Below, piece by piece: positions 21,614-33,950 of a DNA stretch of 64,000 nt. The DNA is taken from assembly GCA_028583605.1 (NCBI GenBank), contig CM053327.1, positions 24,415,629-24,479,628 on the forward strand, read 5' to 3'. Within the stretch, counting starts at the first letter, position 1. Every line of letters begins with the position of its first letter. Both the position numbers and the translations under genes were made by a program. The notes under the pieces were generated by a model that was given only the letters and a program-made list of their open reading frames with translations, did not search any database and was not told where the DNA came from. This DNA is from Dastarcus helophoroides (Eukaryota > Arthropoda > Insecta > Coleoptera > Bothrideridae).

Positions 21614-24600
21614 GCTTTGGGAGCGATACCGAGTTAAACAGGCTACACTTGCAATTTTCCTAAATTCAAAAGATTTACCACGTGAGAGTGCTCGCACCAC
21701 TGTTTTCCTCATGTATAGTCAGAAGCACATTATGAGCGTAATAATAACGAGGACACGATCCTTAGCTTCACGGATGAATTCAAAATAATCATGTGAACTC
21801 TATCTTTGATAACATGTGGCTCTATAATGATGCCGTCATTGTCAATAGTCCTCGTCTATTCAGGCTATTCTCTGTCTGAAAAAACAAAAACTCAAAAAAT
21901 ATTCTGTTTTCAGGTTTTACGTATGATTGATCTTTGTCTATGTCCATATTATATTGTGATGAAGCTTTCGTTGAAAAAATGTTTTATTCAAAATATGATA
22001 ATCTAAAATTTTATAAACTTTCACCTTTATTAATTCTCTTAATAGTTACATGTGAATCATAAGGTACTTTTATTCTTTATGTAATTATATTTATAAAGTT
22101 TGTGAGATTGTTGACCATAAATAAACTAGTGTACCTGTTTGGAAATACGAATAAATATCATGGCAACGTATTTGTCTCTATAAATTCAATTGTCCAAATG
22201 ATGAATCTTTCCTGCAGTTACTTTAAATATGATTATGCAGGATACTTATGCTACAGAGCGGCGTGTTAGTTAAATGAATATGACCGCAGAAGCTCTGATA
22301 TATGCGTTATTTACTGAAGCGTAATCCTTCTAAATTACCCGGCTTTGGTAATTTATAGAGATAATATCACCGTACGCTTACAAGCTAAACCCTTTTATAT
22401 TTTGTGTTGGGCCAAACGTCTAATTTACGTAAAATTATGTTAGCGACGATAAAACAAATTAATGGCGAACGTTCGGAACCGCTATCTGATGACGATCCGA
22501 TGGTTCACAATGAGGCACTTTAATCGTCCAATATTTCCGCAATAAGCTGAATCATAACTGCAATAAAGTAATATTCGTTACTCCTGAAAAGTCGGTGCAG
22601 GTCTCAATAAAATATACTTCAATAGCATAACTTCGAAGCGGCTCTATTCATAACTTGCTCTGTGCTATCCAATATTCGATGGCGGAAAGTACATTACACG
22701 TAACTACTTATAAAGGAACTGAATAGGATCATAATACTTGAAAGTTAAGTTGAAACTTTCTAATGGAAAAATAAATGAATTTTTCCTGGTATAAAGTATG
22801 AGAGTAATAGTTATAAGTGCCTTTTTCCTGTTGGCCCCTACCCCTAATTCGCGCCAGAGTAAAAGCGAATGGTCATTGCTAAGCACTAGCCAAAAATTAA
22901 TTACGATATATCAGTAGCTGCAGTTTTGATTTAGCGTGCTTTGTAGTACAACGTAAAAATTAATCTCAGAAGGCATCATTTCATAAGGAGCAAAATAGGA
23001 TTTTCTGCTTCCTAAAATAAACCTAAACGGCTCCTGACTGATCGAAAGGCGTGCTAAAATATTAATATTCTAAACGATTTGCAAAATTACGGGTATTCTG
23101 AATCGGTGCTGGAATGATATTTGTTTCATGACAATTTTTACTAATAGAATGTGCAGTTTCTATAATAGAGTTAGAGGAAACATTTAACTGGCAGAATATC
23201 ATCGATGACAAAATTTAAAATTTAGCTCCGCTTTACTAAGGAAATCTTTAAAGTAATCATAATCATCTTCTAAAATGAGATTTCTCTGTTTTCTTACTTA
23301 AATTTACATATCGGGGAATAAATACTTTTTCCCAGGAAAAAAGTAACATATTGGGTACGTACCTGATTTACAATTGATCCAGAGAAAAATGATAGTCTTT
23401 CTTATTGGCAGAGGTTAGAAAATCGGTTAATGTGACAAAATGTGCCATTTTACATCCATCTCAAAACGTCTTTAAGATAATAATTGAATTGCAACCTGTT
23501 TTGGTTTTATTAGAAAAAAAGTGAAAAACGTCATTTTGTAAACACTACAGTTGTAGTTGGTTGAAAAAAAAAACCTGAGTCATTGTTGTTAGTCTTCTCA
23601 AGAGCTTTACAGTGTTATATTTCGTTCCTTAGATAAATCGATAACTTAAAAATTGTAAAAAAATGTCAAAATGCATCTTGTGTTTAGATTTATTTTCTAA
23701 CTCTTTTAGAATTATAACAAATAAGATCAAATTCTTCTTTTACATTTCAAATCACATAGCATAGGACAAACATTTGTATAAAAATTCATTTCCAGTTGCC
23801 ACAAGCATTTTTCCTGAGAAACTGAATGTTTTGGGAATTCGCACCTTTTTAAAAATCCAATTGCCCATAAATGTTAAACATGCCCCAAAATAAAATAATT
23901 TGGTTGTTTAAGGTATGAACTTTAGTTTTGCGGATGCCTTGTTATTTAAGTTTTTGGGATTCCTGTTTTAATTTTTATCAGACTTGTTAATAATTATGTA
24001 CACTTTATATATTATTTATTTTTTAGAAGTTACGTTTTATTTTTTGGCAGACGCGTTAATTAAAGAAACCAAAAATGTAAAATATATGGAATTATTTAGA
24101 TATTGGCTTTCAAGTGTTCGGAAATACATTAGTTAGCGACATTAATTTTGCCTATTTTGCTTTATCAAATGCACTTGTACGTAATAAATTGATAAGCATC
24201 TGCTGATCTATAATGTTAAAAGTAATGTTTATTAAGAAAGCTTGTTGCGAACAAGAAACTTATTGTTAATGGCGTTTATGGGTGGATTATTAACTTTTTT
24301 ATTAAGTAGAATCATTTTTCGATTTTCTGTCCTTACCAAACCTTTCGACTATTAATGTGATGAAAATGAATAACATAAAAAAGACACTTTCATCACCATT
24401 TTTTCTAATTTCGAATATTTCTTGAACTAGTTAAAAGATGTACAATGAATAAAATATATTGTTTTATGTAGATTTATATTAAGTTAGTCTGCATCCATAA
24501 ATAAAGTTTACTCCGCTTACTACAATCGTTATAAAAACTGACATTTATAGGAATTTATGCTAAAACCGTCTTGCGAATTCGCCGAAATATGAATGACCGG

Positions 24601-26600
24601 CCCTCTCCCGGAAAGACGGAGCATTTTATCTTTCGTATTAGAAAGCCAAATAAGTAAAAAGTTTTGCGTGCATTAATCAACTCACAAAAATGCACTAGAG
24701 CGCTCAAGTTGAATCCAAGAGTGCGTTATAAATCGGAAGCACAGCCCCCCTGTTAAAGGGCGACCGTGGATTTAGTGAAAAGCAAGTAACTGTCCCGAAC
24801 GAGGTAAATGTATCCACTTTATAATGTGCTTTTGATTTAATGGAGGGCATATTACGGGCCTTCCGGACCGCTAACTTGCCGAACACCGAGCAAATATTCG
24901 GGAACGTTATCTCTAGCAGACATCCCGACCCTTCTATCATGTAATCTGGCGAACCACGCGTATAAGCAAACCGACTATAACACCAAACTATAAATTTATA
25001 TTTTGTCGTTCTAAGTTTACGATTAAATGCTTTTAGTCTGCGGTTTGGGAAAGTTAAACTGAGTTTACCCAATTTCACCTACGAGTTTGAGTGACCTCGA
25101 TATGGCGCGGTGATAAACGAGAATTTATACATTTGGATAACCCCACAGTAGCTGCAAGTTAAACACTGATCTAATTGGCACAGGAGTTTAATTTCTGAAG
25201 TCAACAAACTTCATCGGAAGGTCTGCGTAACTAGCTATTTGTCATAAGGTCTATAATACAAAAATTAATAGAAAAGTAGTCTAACCTTATCAACTATCCA
25301 AAGTTACAAGAGATCTTAAAAGATCATTAATTTTTGAATTTACCAAATTTATGAGTCTTAAAAATTAATTTAACTTAAAAAATTTATTATCAATCATTTG
25401 TTTAATAATCTGAAATATTGCAGTGTTTATTATTACCATGGAAAACCTACAATATTACAATATTTGATGCTGATTCGCGTGTTCAATTGCAAACATAGTT
25501 GATGTAATCAAGTAATGCAATGTTTGGTATTACTGCAGAAAATACGTCCGATTATGTGTTACTTATAGATTTATTAGATTTTCTTTCTATCCTTGTGTCT
25601 AAAAAAAGCTTGTTCGACATTGTTGAATAATCTGTATTATACTTGTAATGCTCTAAGGATATAATAGGGTCACCTTTTGCCACTGCATTTTACTTTGAAA
25701 AAACTCTTTGACTAAAATTACTATATTATTAGGTGCGTCTTTGATCGGTAAAGTAGAAAACGTTTAATCAAAATAAAAGAACAGGGAGTTCGCTGCCCTA
25801 GAGTGATAGATGGCAGTATCAAAATTTCACAGACCACTTATTACGAGCATCATTTGTGCTGTTTATCTACAAAAAAAGTGGCCTATTCTTGGTAATACGA
25901 TTTAATGAACTTTCTTAATAAATTTCGTCGTTATTAGTTCAGCACTTAACTCTAAGTTACTTGCCTCGAAATGTATACATATAGGACCAACATTGTGCAA
26001 TAATTTTTGTATATCAAATAATTACAAAAATATCGGGCTGTTTTTATTGTAAAAGAAAAACTCTATTATAGGAAGTTCTTTGCAGGAAAATTCCGTTATT
26101 CCCATCTTCATTAATGGGAATGACAATTTTTTGCGCCACTTCCGCCTCGGTATACTTAGCATTCTCATTTATCAGTTTAATCGATAAACTAAAATGGTTT
26201 AATCAACGAAAATGATTATTTATTTAAAAATTGCAGACAACGTACTGTCAAAAATCTTAATTCGCAGTCTGCCCACTTAAATTTGGACACTGAAACTTGT
26301 TACATTGACAGACGTGAGAGCATACTTTTAACGCCTATTTAGGCCTCCTAAAAGATCAAATTTTCAAAAATCCCTTCAAAAAGAACCTCTGTGCAAAATT
26401 ACGAGTTCCTGGAGTTAGCAGTTTGGGCTGGGGTTTCCATTTTTTCTTCTTATATATTAAGGACACAGTCTCTATGTAACATAGAAATTTCGATAGCGGT
26501 GAGGGAGAATATCAGTAGGGCTTCGAAAAGGGGGACGCGCCGGCGTCCGATTCAAACGGCAGCCTCCGAAGGATGTACCCGTTTATTCTGCGTTTGAGTT
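21614..26600. other. AT-rich stretch without recognised genes
   Basis: No gene, RNA or repeat family is recognised. The minus-strand open frame 24704-25078 (124 codons) sits in a less AT-rich patch and has no recognisable domain, start context or splice neighbours. It could be chance, a conserved non-coding element or a lineage-specific exon. Confidence 0.4.
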
Positions 26601-26604
26601 TCAA

Positions 26605-26670
26605 TGAGGGAAACGACCCGGTGGCCAAGTTAGGAGCACTTTTTACTAATGTGGGTTCGAACTACACTAC
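26605..26670 (+). repeat. Possible tRNA-derived SINE head
   Basis: GGTGGCCAAGTTAGGAGCAC resembles a pol III A box (TGGCNNAGTNGG), and GTGGGTTCGAACTAC about 30 nt later resembles a B box (GGTTCGANNC). The segment cannot be folded into a convincing tRNA cloverleaf by eye, so a decayed tRNA-related SINE is more likely than a tRNA gene. The GC-rich tract just upstream (GGGGGACGCGCCGGCGTCCG) differs from the background and may belong to the same insertion. Confidence 0.3.
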
Positions 26671-26774
26671 GTAGACACTGTTATTTCCCAGTTTTAAGTT
26701 TTCACTTCTGTTGGCAGTCTCCAAGACTGCCTAAGTTTTTTGTGATAACGAAGGCTTCCACGGCCAGAGTCAGT

Positions 26775-27085
26775 ACAGGATATACTTCTTCCGGGATTAA
26801 ACCGTGTCAAAGAACTACTAAAAGTGTTCGACGTTTCGTCCACCATACCAGAGGCGAAGCTTTTCTGAAGAAGAGTTTCGCCTCTGGTATGGTGGACATA
26901 CTGAGTTACCGTGCTCTGATGGTTTGAAATTGGCCTTTTTCTTTTTTGCATATTCCCTCATATTCCTCTTTTCATCTATTTTTCTTTCTTTGTTCCTGAA
27001 GAAGCCCCCTACGATGGTGGGCGAAACGTCGAACACTTTTAGTAGTTCTTTGACACGGTTTAATCCCGGAAGAAGTGTATCCTGT
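26775..27085 (+). mobile_element. Penelope-like repeat with attached inverted partial copy
   Basis: The right part (26875-27085) matches the 21289-21599 element: AAGAGTTTCGCCTCTGGTAT, GCTCTGATGG, CCTGAAGAAGCCCCC, GGTGGGCGAAACGTCGAAC, then AGTTCTTTGACACGGTTTAA and TCCCGGAAGAAGTGTATCC. The left part (26775-26874) is its 3' end in reverse: ACAGGATATACTTCTTCCGG, GATTAAACCGTGTCAAAGAA, GTTCGACGTTTCGTCCACC. The outer ~70 bp therefore form near-perfect inverted repeats. A truncated inverted copy joined to a direct copy is the typical insertion form of Penelope-like elements. Confidence 0.6.
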
Positions 27086-27959
27086 AATTTTTTTGTGGAT
27101 TATCAGATTCTGTTTTCCGCACTTAAAAGAAAAAGTGAACACCTCCCTGTTTTTCAATCCATCTCAAGGCTGCCTAGACCACCTGAAGGCTTAGCATCTC
27201 CATAGTTGCCCTTGATCGTTGATCTACGAGTCGACACTCCCCGTATTGCTCACTGCTTCTAGGCATTTCCATTCAAAACTGTTTAGGGACAAGTGATTGG
27301 GTACAGAGCAGAAATATCGTCACAATGTTCAGTGCTATCAGAAAGAAAGTTCCATTTTTTCCCAAGACCTCTTTTAGATAATAAGTACTGTCTCCAGATT
27401 ATCGTTTTGCTTTTCCTTGCGTCATGAATTTTATCTCGCAGTCAGAACATAGCCTGGCGTTCAGTTTCCTTATATTTCAGTTTTATATTAATTTTTGGCT
27501 TTGAAATTTCTTAACCAGGGACTTTTTAGAATTTGTGGTTTCCAAGTTTGTATTTTTGGTTACATCCCCATTTGGAATGTTTTTAAAACTGAATTATTGA
27601 AGACACCCTTAGACTGCTCAAGCTCAGGGCGCTAGACAAAGCTATCTGGTGTAGTTTGGGGGTTTAATCAACTAGTTTTGTTACCGTATCGTGTGCTGAT
27701 TTCTTTGGGTGAGAACTGGGAATGGTTAAAATAACTCTTCCTCGAGACCGCTTCCGAGGTGGGCAAAAGATTTCATTTTTTTTTTCTTATTCTTTTGGTG
27801 CCTATCCGTTTTAGATGTTGGCGATCATTTTGGCTATTGTAATTTTAATGACTGCTGCTTTAAAGAGCTGGGCTAGCTGTTGACGAAAACCATGTTCTTA
27901 AGGTCTTTAACCAAGAATTTGTCCTGCTGCTTAGATCTCTTTTGCCTGGTATTTTTTCC
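27086..27959. other. Non-coding stretch
   Basis: Nothing is recognised with confidence. It may include the 3' untranslated region of the minus-strand RTE-like element that starts at 27960, but no end motif was found. Confidence 0.4.
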
Positions 27960-29320
27960 TGTAGTATTTGCTATAGTAAATCATATTTCCTTTTATTCCT
28001 CATTATGTGGCCCAAATAGTCTAACTTGCGTGTTTTTATGGTAGTTGTTATTTCTGTGTATTTCTGCATTCTGCGAAGAACTTCGTCGTTGTTCACGTAA
28101 TCCGCCCAAGAGATCCGTAAGATTCTGCGATAAAGCCACATTTTGAACCTCTCTAATTTTTTTGTGGTGACTTCAGTTAGAGTCCAGGCTTCAGTACCAT
28201 AAAGTAAGACGAAGAACACATAACAGCGGGGAAGTCATATCTTGGTTTTTATAGTTAATGAGCGGCATTTAAAACTGCCGCCATTTTAAGGAATTCAGTC
28301 CTTGCCTTTTCTATAAGACACCTTTTTTTTTGAGTGATCCCATTGCTCATTCAGTAAACATCCCAGGTATGTATACTTGCTGACTCGATTAATGCGTTGG
28401 AAACGATCAGTCTTTATGAGGTATATTATTTTTGCTGATCACCATATATTTGGTTTTGTTTAAATTAATATCGAGCCCATATTTTTGACTAACATCTATC
28501 ACCCTTGCAATGAATTTTTGTACGTGTTCTTGATTGTCTGAAATAATGACTCTATCATCCGCATATCTTAAATTATTTAGGCATCTTCCATTTACCAGTA
28601 ATCTTGCATTAATGGTTTCAAGGGCTTCTTTAAATATATGCTAGGAACAGATATTAAATAATAAAGGCGATAAAACACATCCCTGTCTTACTCCCTGCAA
28701 TATCTTTATTGCCTCAGATTTGTCTTTGTCCACATTTAGAAAGGCAGTTTAGTTCCAATATAGATATGCGATGATTCTTAATTCTCGGTCGTCAATTCCC
28801 ACTTGTTCTAATATTTTCATGAGTTTCTGGTGTTGCACTCTATCAAAAGCCTTGAGATAATCTATACAGCAAGCATATACGTCGCAGTTAACATCACGAC
28901 CTTTCTGGAATAGCACTTGGATACTAAACAGCGTCTCGAAATCCAAACCTGTGTTTCTGACATGTGTTCTTTGCAAATTCTGTAAATTATTCTGTGCATG
29001 ATTTTCAAAAACGCCTTTAACAAGCGACTCATAAGACTAATAGTTCTAAATTCTTTGCACCTGGTTTCTTCGGTAATGTTATGAACTTTGATTTCAACCG
29101 TTCTTGAGGAATTTCTCCCGATTCATAAATGCCATTAAAGATATTTGATGACTGACGCCCCTGTTGTTGAAGAGTTTTAAACATTTGGAGGGAAAGTTAT
29201 CCTGACTAGAGGATTTTTATCCTTTTATTTTCCTGATGATAGCTCGGACTTCGTCAACCGTTATGGGAGGACCCGAACCATTTTTCATCGGTAAGAGTTG
29301 TAGACATGTATCATCAAAGA
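27960..29320 (-). mobile_element. RTE-like non-LTR retrotransposon, 5'-truncated RT region
   Basis: Minus-strand frames give, in order: TVDEVRAIIRKIKG, the RT core segments VYACCIDYLKAFDRVQHQKL and ILEQVGIDDRELRIIAYLYW, GVRQGCVLSPLLFN, the catalytic LRYADDRVIISDNQEHVQKF (YADD near 28560), KYGLDINLNKTKYMVISK, then the C-terminal VLLYGTEAWTLTEVTTKKLE and RKLDYLGHIMRNKRKYDLL. These are the fingers, palm and thumb of an RTE-related reverse transcriptase. The endonuclease domain upstream of the RT is missing, and several frameshifts and stops break the frame, so it is a dead 5'-truncated copy. Confidence 0.85.
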
Positions 29321-29419
29321 GCTGCTTGATTGGTTTGATTTTTTTCTTTAATAAAGTGCATTGCTATTGCCGGTCCATAGCCCGGTTATTTTTTTTTTTA
29401 ATTTAATTAACTCGCAAAG

Positions 29420-29736
29420 GGTAACCCGGTTATGCTTTCAAAGCACGCCTCAAGAATCTTTCCCTTGGGGGAATTAATGCTTTTAGTTCCTACGAGCATC
29501 TTCTATGATAGTATTTGTAGAAAAGAGACAAGTCACCAACCATACGCCTGTGCTCTAGTGTTTCGAGAGAATCGGTCAGACTCTCGTCATCAATTAGGCG
29601 AATCGCTCTTCTCTAAATTGAATCCAAGAGAGCTAACGTGTGTTTTGGAGCTGAACTCCCAATTCAGAACAGTATTCTAGTGTTGGCCTAACTTGAGCTT
29701 TGTATAGTGTTAATAGCTGATGGAATGTGAAGTACT
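29420..29736 (-). mobile_element. Jockey-type RT C-terminal fragment, second copy
   Basis: On the minus strand: KYFTFHQLLTLYKAQVRPTL, EYCS, then after a frame change RRAIRLIDDESLTDSLETLE, HRRMVGDLSLFYKYYH and LKALIPPRERFLRRAL. It is about 85% similar to the fragment at 1-258 over the shared part and extends further toward the C-terminus. It is broken by at least one frameshift and stops. It adjoins but does not overlap the RTE-like copy at 27960-29320, and the two belong to different clades. Confidence 0.75.
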
Positions 29737-31849
29737 TTTTTTTACCTAAGAAAACTGTTGTGTGGGACAAGTTAATAGTTTACTTTTGGACTTGTAATTT
29801 TGACTAATGCAATTTGGTTCCCACGCAAGTTGGTGAAGTGGCCTTCCTCTGGAATAAAGTTATAAGTAAACTCTAAGGTTCGCCATTAATACCATTGGCA
29901 CAACTTTAATCTTTATATTCTCCTGATCTTAGAGGGCGGTAAAGAAAAATAATAAATTGTGATATGTCCCCTCGCTAGTTAGGGACTTGTTTACATGTGG
30001 GTGGAGAATTCGATTATAAAAGTCATTTTTATCTCGTAAAGTATGACATAAACAGATTAGAATATGACGAGAGTCGTGTGTATTGTGCGATTACTATTCA
30101 AAAAAACCGCCACAGCCTTGTTTACGACCGCATAAAATTTTATGTACTCAAATGCTATTTTTATTCCTCTTTATTAACTTGCGCCAGTACGAAATCCGCA
30201 TTGGGATGTGTTGGTATCAAATAACCTTAAAAGAGGACCGTAACCTCTGTTGATTGGAGTTTGTTTTATGTATCATATTCCTTTTGTGCAGCATAAAAGG
30301 AAAGACTACCCAGCTTACGTTTACCGGTACACATACGCATATAAAGCTAATAAAAACATGAGCAGATATTGGTAGGATTTGCCTACGCTTAAAAGACGAG
30401 ATTCCGAAGCGTATTACCTGCATAACCCCCGACCCTATTTTCTCCGGCAAGACGTCTTTAATATTGCATCTGGTGTAGTGATGTTTGTGCCTCCCTTTAG
30501 CTTTTTAATATTTTATGTAATGGACATCTACACAATGCTGGCAAAGCAGAGTATGTGGTTAATAATTTAGAGCGTATTTTACTAGTTTCATTGACGGGTT
30601 GTCATCTGGAAACTGTAAAAGTATTGAGTTGATTTATTGGTAAACCATTAAATCATGTTAATGTAACGTCAAAACAAATATGCAAGATAATGACCTTAAA
30701 TATTCTCTTTTTTTTCGCGTTTACTTGAGCAAAGTCAAAATAAGCCCAAAATTTGTCATTCTTACACCGACAAACATAAAACTTTCAAATTTTAAATTGA
30801 TAGCGTAAAACTTTTTTAATTATTAGGAAATTTTAGAACAACATTCAAACTTTGAACGCCGTATATCTCTTAAACCAGCGACATTGGTATAACTTATTTG
30901 AGCTCAGTCGTAATATTTTGGTATCTAGTATTTCCAGTTAGCTTTGGCTTATTCTTTTTGACCATTAAGTTATCTACTTTAATACTTTCCTAGCATCAAT
31001 GATTAAAAAGTATTGATTTAGTCAAACACTTCAAAAAACAGGTAAAAGTAAGAAATTAAATGAGTGTGAAATTAGTAGATTGGCCTTTGGATTAGAACTA
31101 CTTTCGACTTTCATAGTTATTATTATCAGTTATGTCTACATATATGAAACTTACAAACTAAAAATTTGGCGGGTAAGTTCTCTATACATATGTTGTAGAC
31201 AAAAGCAACTGAAACTCTCAAAATGAAAACTTTGGTCTCTAAAAACTTCATTTTCTTCTTTTTGTAATTTTAAGAAGCATCAGGTGTTAAATTAATTAGT
31301 GAAAAGTTCGTGGGGCGACTAAGACAGATAGCCACTGTTGACTACAGAGCGTACCAAGTACACATAAAAATTAGTATCACAAATGTTATCAACCATGGCA
31401 ACCGAGGGTACTCGCACAAGGTCAGCGATCTCAGGGGTCGAGTGCGACAGGAATGCTGAGGGGAAAAGTGCTTGCGATGGTCCGAAATGCGGCGGCTGGG
31501 TTGAGGGATTCATTCGGGGTGATTCATGGGAGAAGTATGGGCGCGGCTAGCTAACGTTAACATTGATGGTTAAATGTATAGATTTTACTTTGTCTTTTCA
31601 AATGTTACAGTTTGATATTTTTGTAATAAACGGTTGTTTACACAAAGTAGTGATTTTTGATCGGTATATGCAACAGTATAAAATTTATAAACTTGAACAT
31701 TTTTGGGTAGGTTTTTTATGTGTGATTTTCTCAAATTCTCAAAGGATAAGTTATTCTCTTTAATGATTTTTCTATTTTATTCTTATTTATGAATCTATAC
31801 ATTCAAATGAAATTGATTTCGCATTTTAATTAGGTTCGGTTGAAATTCA
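29737..31849. other. Non-coding stretch
   Basis: No gene is recognised. A less AT-rich patch at 31310-31555 (with GTACTCGCACAAGGTCAGCG and GCGGCTGGGTTGAGGG) carries a 64-codon minus-strand frame without any known motif; it may be a remnant of a mobile element. Confidence 0.4.
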
Positions 31850-31857
31850 CTCATAAG

Positions 31858-33041
31858 TAATGCCCGGAAGTTCAAACAAAATGCTTAAAATGCTTATTTT
31901 TACTAATTTTGAGAGGTTTCTGCTTAGAAAGCCTATGATAGAAAATAGTTGCTTGTAGAAACATAATAATGAGTTTTTCCACAATCTGACAATCCCTTAA
32001 TTGTGTTCTAATTATAATTGCATGAGGATGTTCATTAATTAGAGGATTTTCTTTTTTTTATTAGCCAATACAACAGTACAATATATCTCAATACGAGTGC
32101 AATTGTAGGTATATTTAAATTCTGGAGATAGATTTATTTTATCAATATTATTTCGTGTTTACTACGTTGTAAGTTTGTTCACATTTCCTCTGGAAATTTC
32201 TTCGTTCTAAATTAAAAAAAATATCTTAAGTTGCGTTTTTATTAAATGACAAGTTATAAAAATTCGTTCACGAATTCTGAAAAAGCACCTTCAAGAATCC
32301 AAATGTTTAAAGAAATGGCTCCTGATCTACCTTTGCCTCGTAAACCAAAATTAAAAATGTACTTGGATTTCAGTTGTTGCGTATTATTTTAAGAATTTTG
32401 CTACATTTAGGTAAAATGTGGACAACCTCGACGAAAATGATCCGTCATCTTTAGCAATCGTTAAAGTACTTTTTAAGCAACAAAGTGTTAAGAATGCTCT
32501 TAGTTTTATTGCTTCTATCTGACTTGTGCGATTCAATGCTTTGAAAAAATGAGATGAATTACTAACAGCTTTAATTAAAGTCGCTAAAAATATAATAGAA
32601 AAATGTCTACAATTCCTGGGGATAAGAGAAATAAGATTTTTCAAAGATTTTAACAGGTAATAGGTGCGAATACTGGATACCCAACTTTAAAATACATTTC
32701 AGAAATGTTTTGCGGGAATGAAGCTAAAGTCGAATTAGCAGTGGATAAAATTATGTGTTTTAAGACTGTAGAGGTAGAAAGAACATTTTCTAAATTAATT
32801 AATATAATATCATTTTGGGCAGACGCCAAAATTTTAGCAAAGAAAACCTAACGATATTTTCTAATCATTTGTAATATTAATAATAATAATGTTGACAATG
32901 ACCAATGTTAAAAAAACTAATGTTAATTATTTGGAAATGAATGCTTAAAATATTGTTTTTAATACTTAAAATGTCTATTTTTTAGTGCTAATATAAGCGC
33001 TTATTTTTAAGCTGTTGTTGTGCTTAAACTTCCGGTGTTTA
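31858..33041 (+). mobile_element. hAT-type DNA transposon (1184 bp), complete ends, dead transposase
   Basis: The 8-bp target duplication CTCATAAG lies at 31850-31857 and 33042-33049. The left end starts TAATGCCCGGAAGTTCAAAC, and the right end read inward starts TAAACACCGGAAGTTTAAGC; both match the hAT terminal consensus YARNG and continue with similarity at GCTTAAAA. The interior holds a broken hAT transposase C-terminus. TIR, duplication length and coding remnant all agree. Confidence 0.9.
32285..32870 (+). pseudogene. hAT transposase C-terminal remnant
   Basis: The plus-strand segment APSRIQMFKEMAPDLPLPRK matches the conserved stretch that precedes the RW-GTW region of one hAT subgroup. 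Further pieces are LAIVKVLFKQQSVKNALSF, IGANTGYPTLKYISEMFCGN and the C-terminal dimerisation motif VEVERTFSKLINI. Stops and frame changes separate the pieces, and the N-terminal zinc finger and first catalytic Asp are missing. In hAT elements the C-terminus supplies dimerisation and the last catalytic acidic residue. This copy cannot make an active protein and survives as an internally deleted, non-autonomous element. Confidence 0.75.
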
Positions 33042-33049
33042 CTCATAAG

Positions 33050-33654
33050 TTAGACAAGGGATTATGAAAATTACCCCTATCCATGTCAATAGAAACATCA
33101 TTTATATCAGATGTACAAAAAGTTTGCTAATCGAGTATGCCGCTGTCATTTTTTGACATGTTCACGTATGTTCCTTACTTGATTCGTACCCAACAAATTA
33201 TCATTTAACCTTGACATAACAATTCTGCAGTACCATCAGGAAAAGAAGAGGTCCATTCATTATTGCTCTTTTGGGCTTTTTGAACGTAGGATTTAATAAT
33301 AAATGATTTTTCTTCTTTTGTAACATCAAATCAATAAAATATTTTTTTAAGGTTATGTTTGTCTATTTAAAAAATCGATCAGGTAAGGCACATACGTAAA
33401 CTTGATAAAAAATGACAGCAGCACAGTACATTAAAAAACTTTTTGTACACACGGTACTTTTACTACTCAAGTTTTGAGATTAAAAATTCACTTTGAATTT
33501 AAAATTTGTTTCTAATAATTCCAAAAAGTTGTTTACATGGTTAGTTCATCAGTTTAATATTTTAAGAACAATAGCATTATATAAATATCTACAACAAACC
33601 AAATGTTGAATATTTTAGTATGTTAATATTTGTGAGCTGCTGATAAACTTTTTT
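33050..33654. other. AT-rich non-coding stretch
   Basis: Nothing is recognised between the hAT element and the RT fragment. Confidence 0.4.
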
Positions 33655-33950
33655 CTTGAGAAGCAGCACCCCTTATTCAGTTATAAACTCGTTTAAAAGT
33701 CACGAAGTCTGGCATATATGTAGTTGGATCATAGTTCTTTGTTACGCCTTTCAAAAGTGTATCACTGCTTTATATTCGACTCGGTCGAATGCATCCGTCA
33801 AGAAAATCGCGCTTACATATGTTCCGATCTCGTTATATCTGTCAGATGCCTTCCTTGTCAAGTGGGTGTATCTAGAAAGCGTGCCGGAAGTACGCGATAC
33901 ACGAAAGCGCCCTACTTGGGGGTGCGCTGCAGGATGATGCTGCGACAGCA
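33655..33950 (-). mobile_element. Probable jockey-type RT fragment
   Basis: The minus-strand frame contains RVSRTSGTLSRYTHLTRKAS and TYVSAIFLTDAFDRVEYKAV. This resembles the RT segment in which a ...RSTLEQ-HRLT stretch is followed by the first catalytic motif A (AVFLD-KAFDRVWH). Here the motif-A region reads FLTDAFDRVE, one codon shorter than usual, and the frame ends soon after. It is a short, degraded palm fragment; a chance match cannot be ruled out. Confidence 0.45.
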
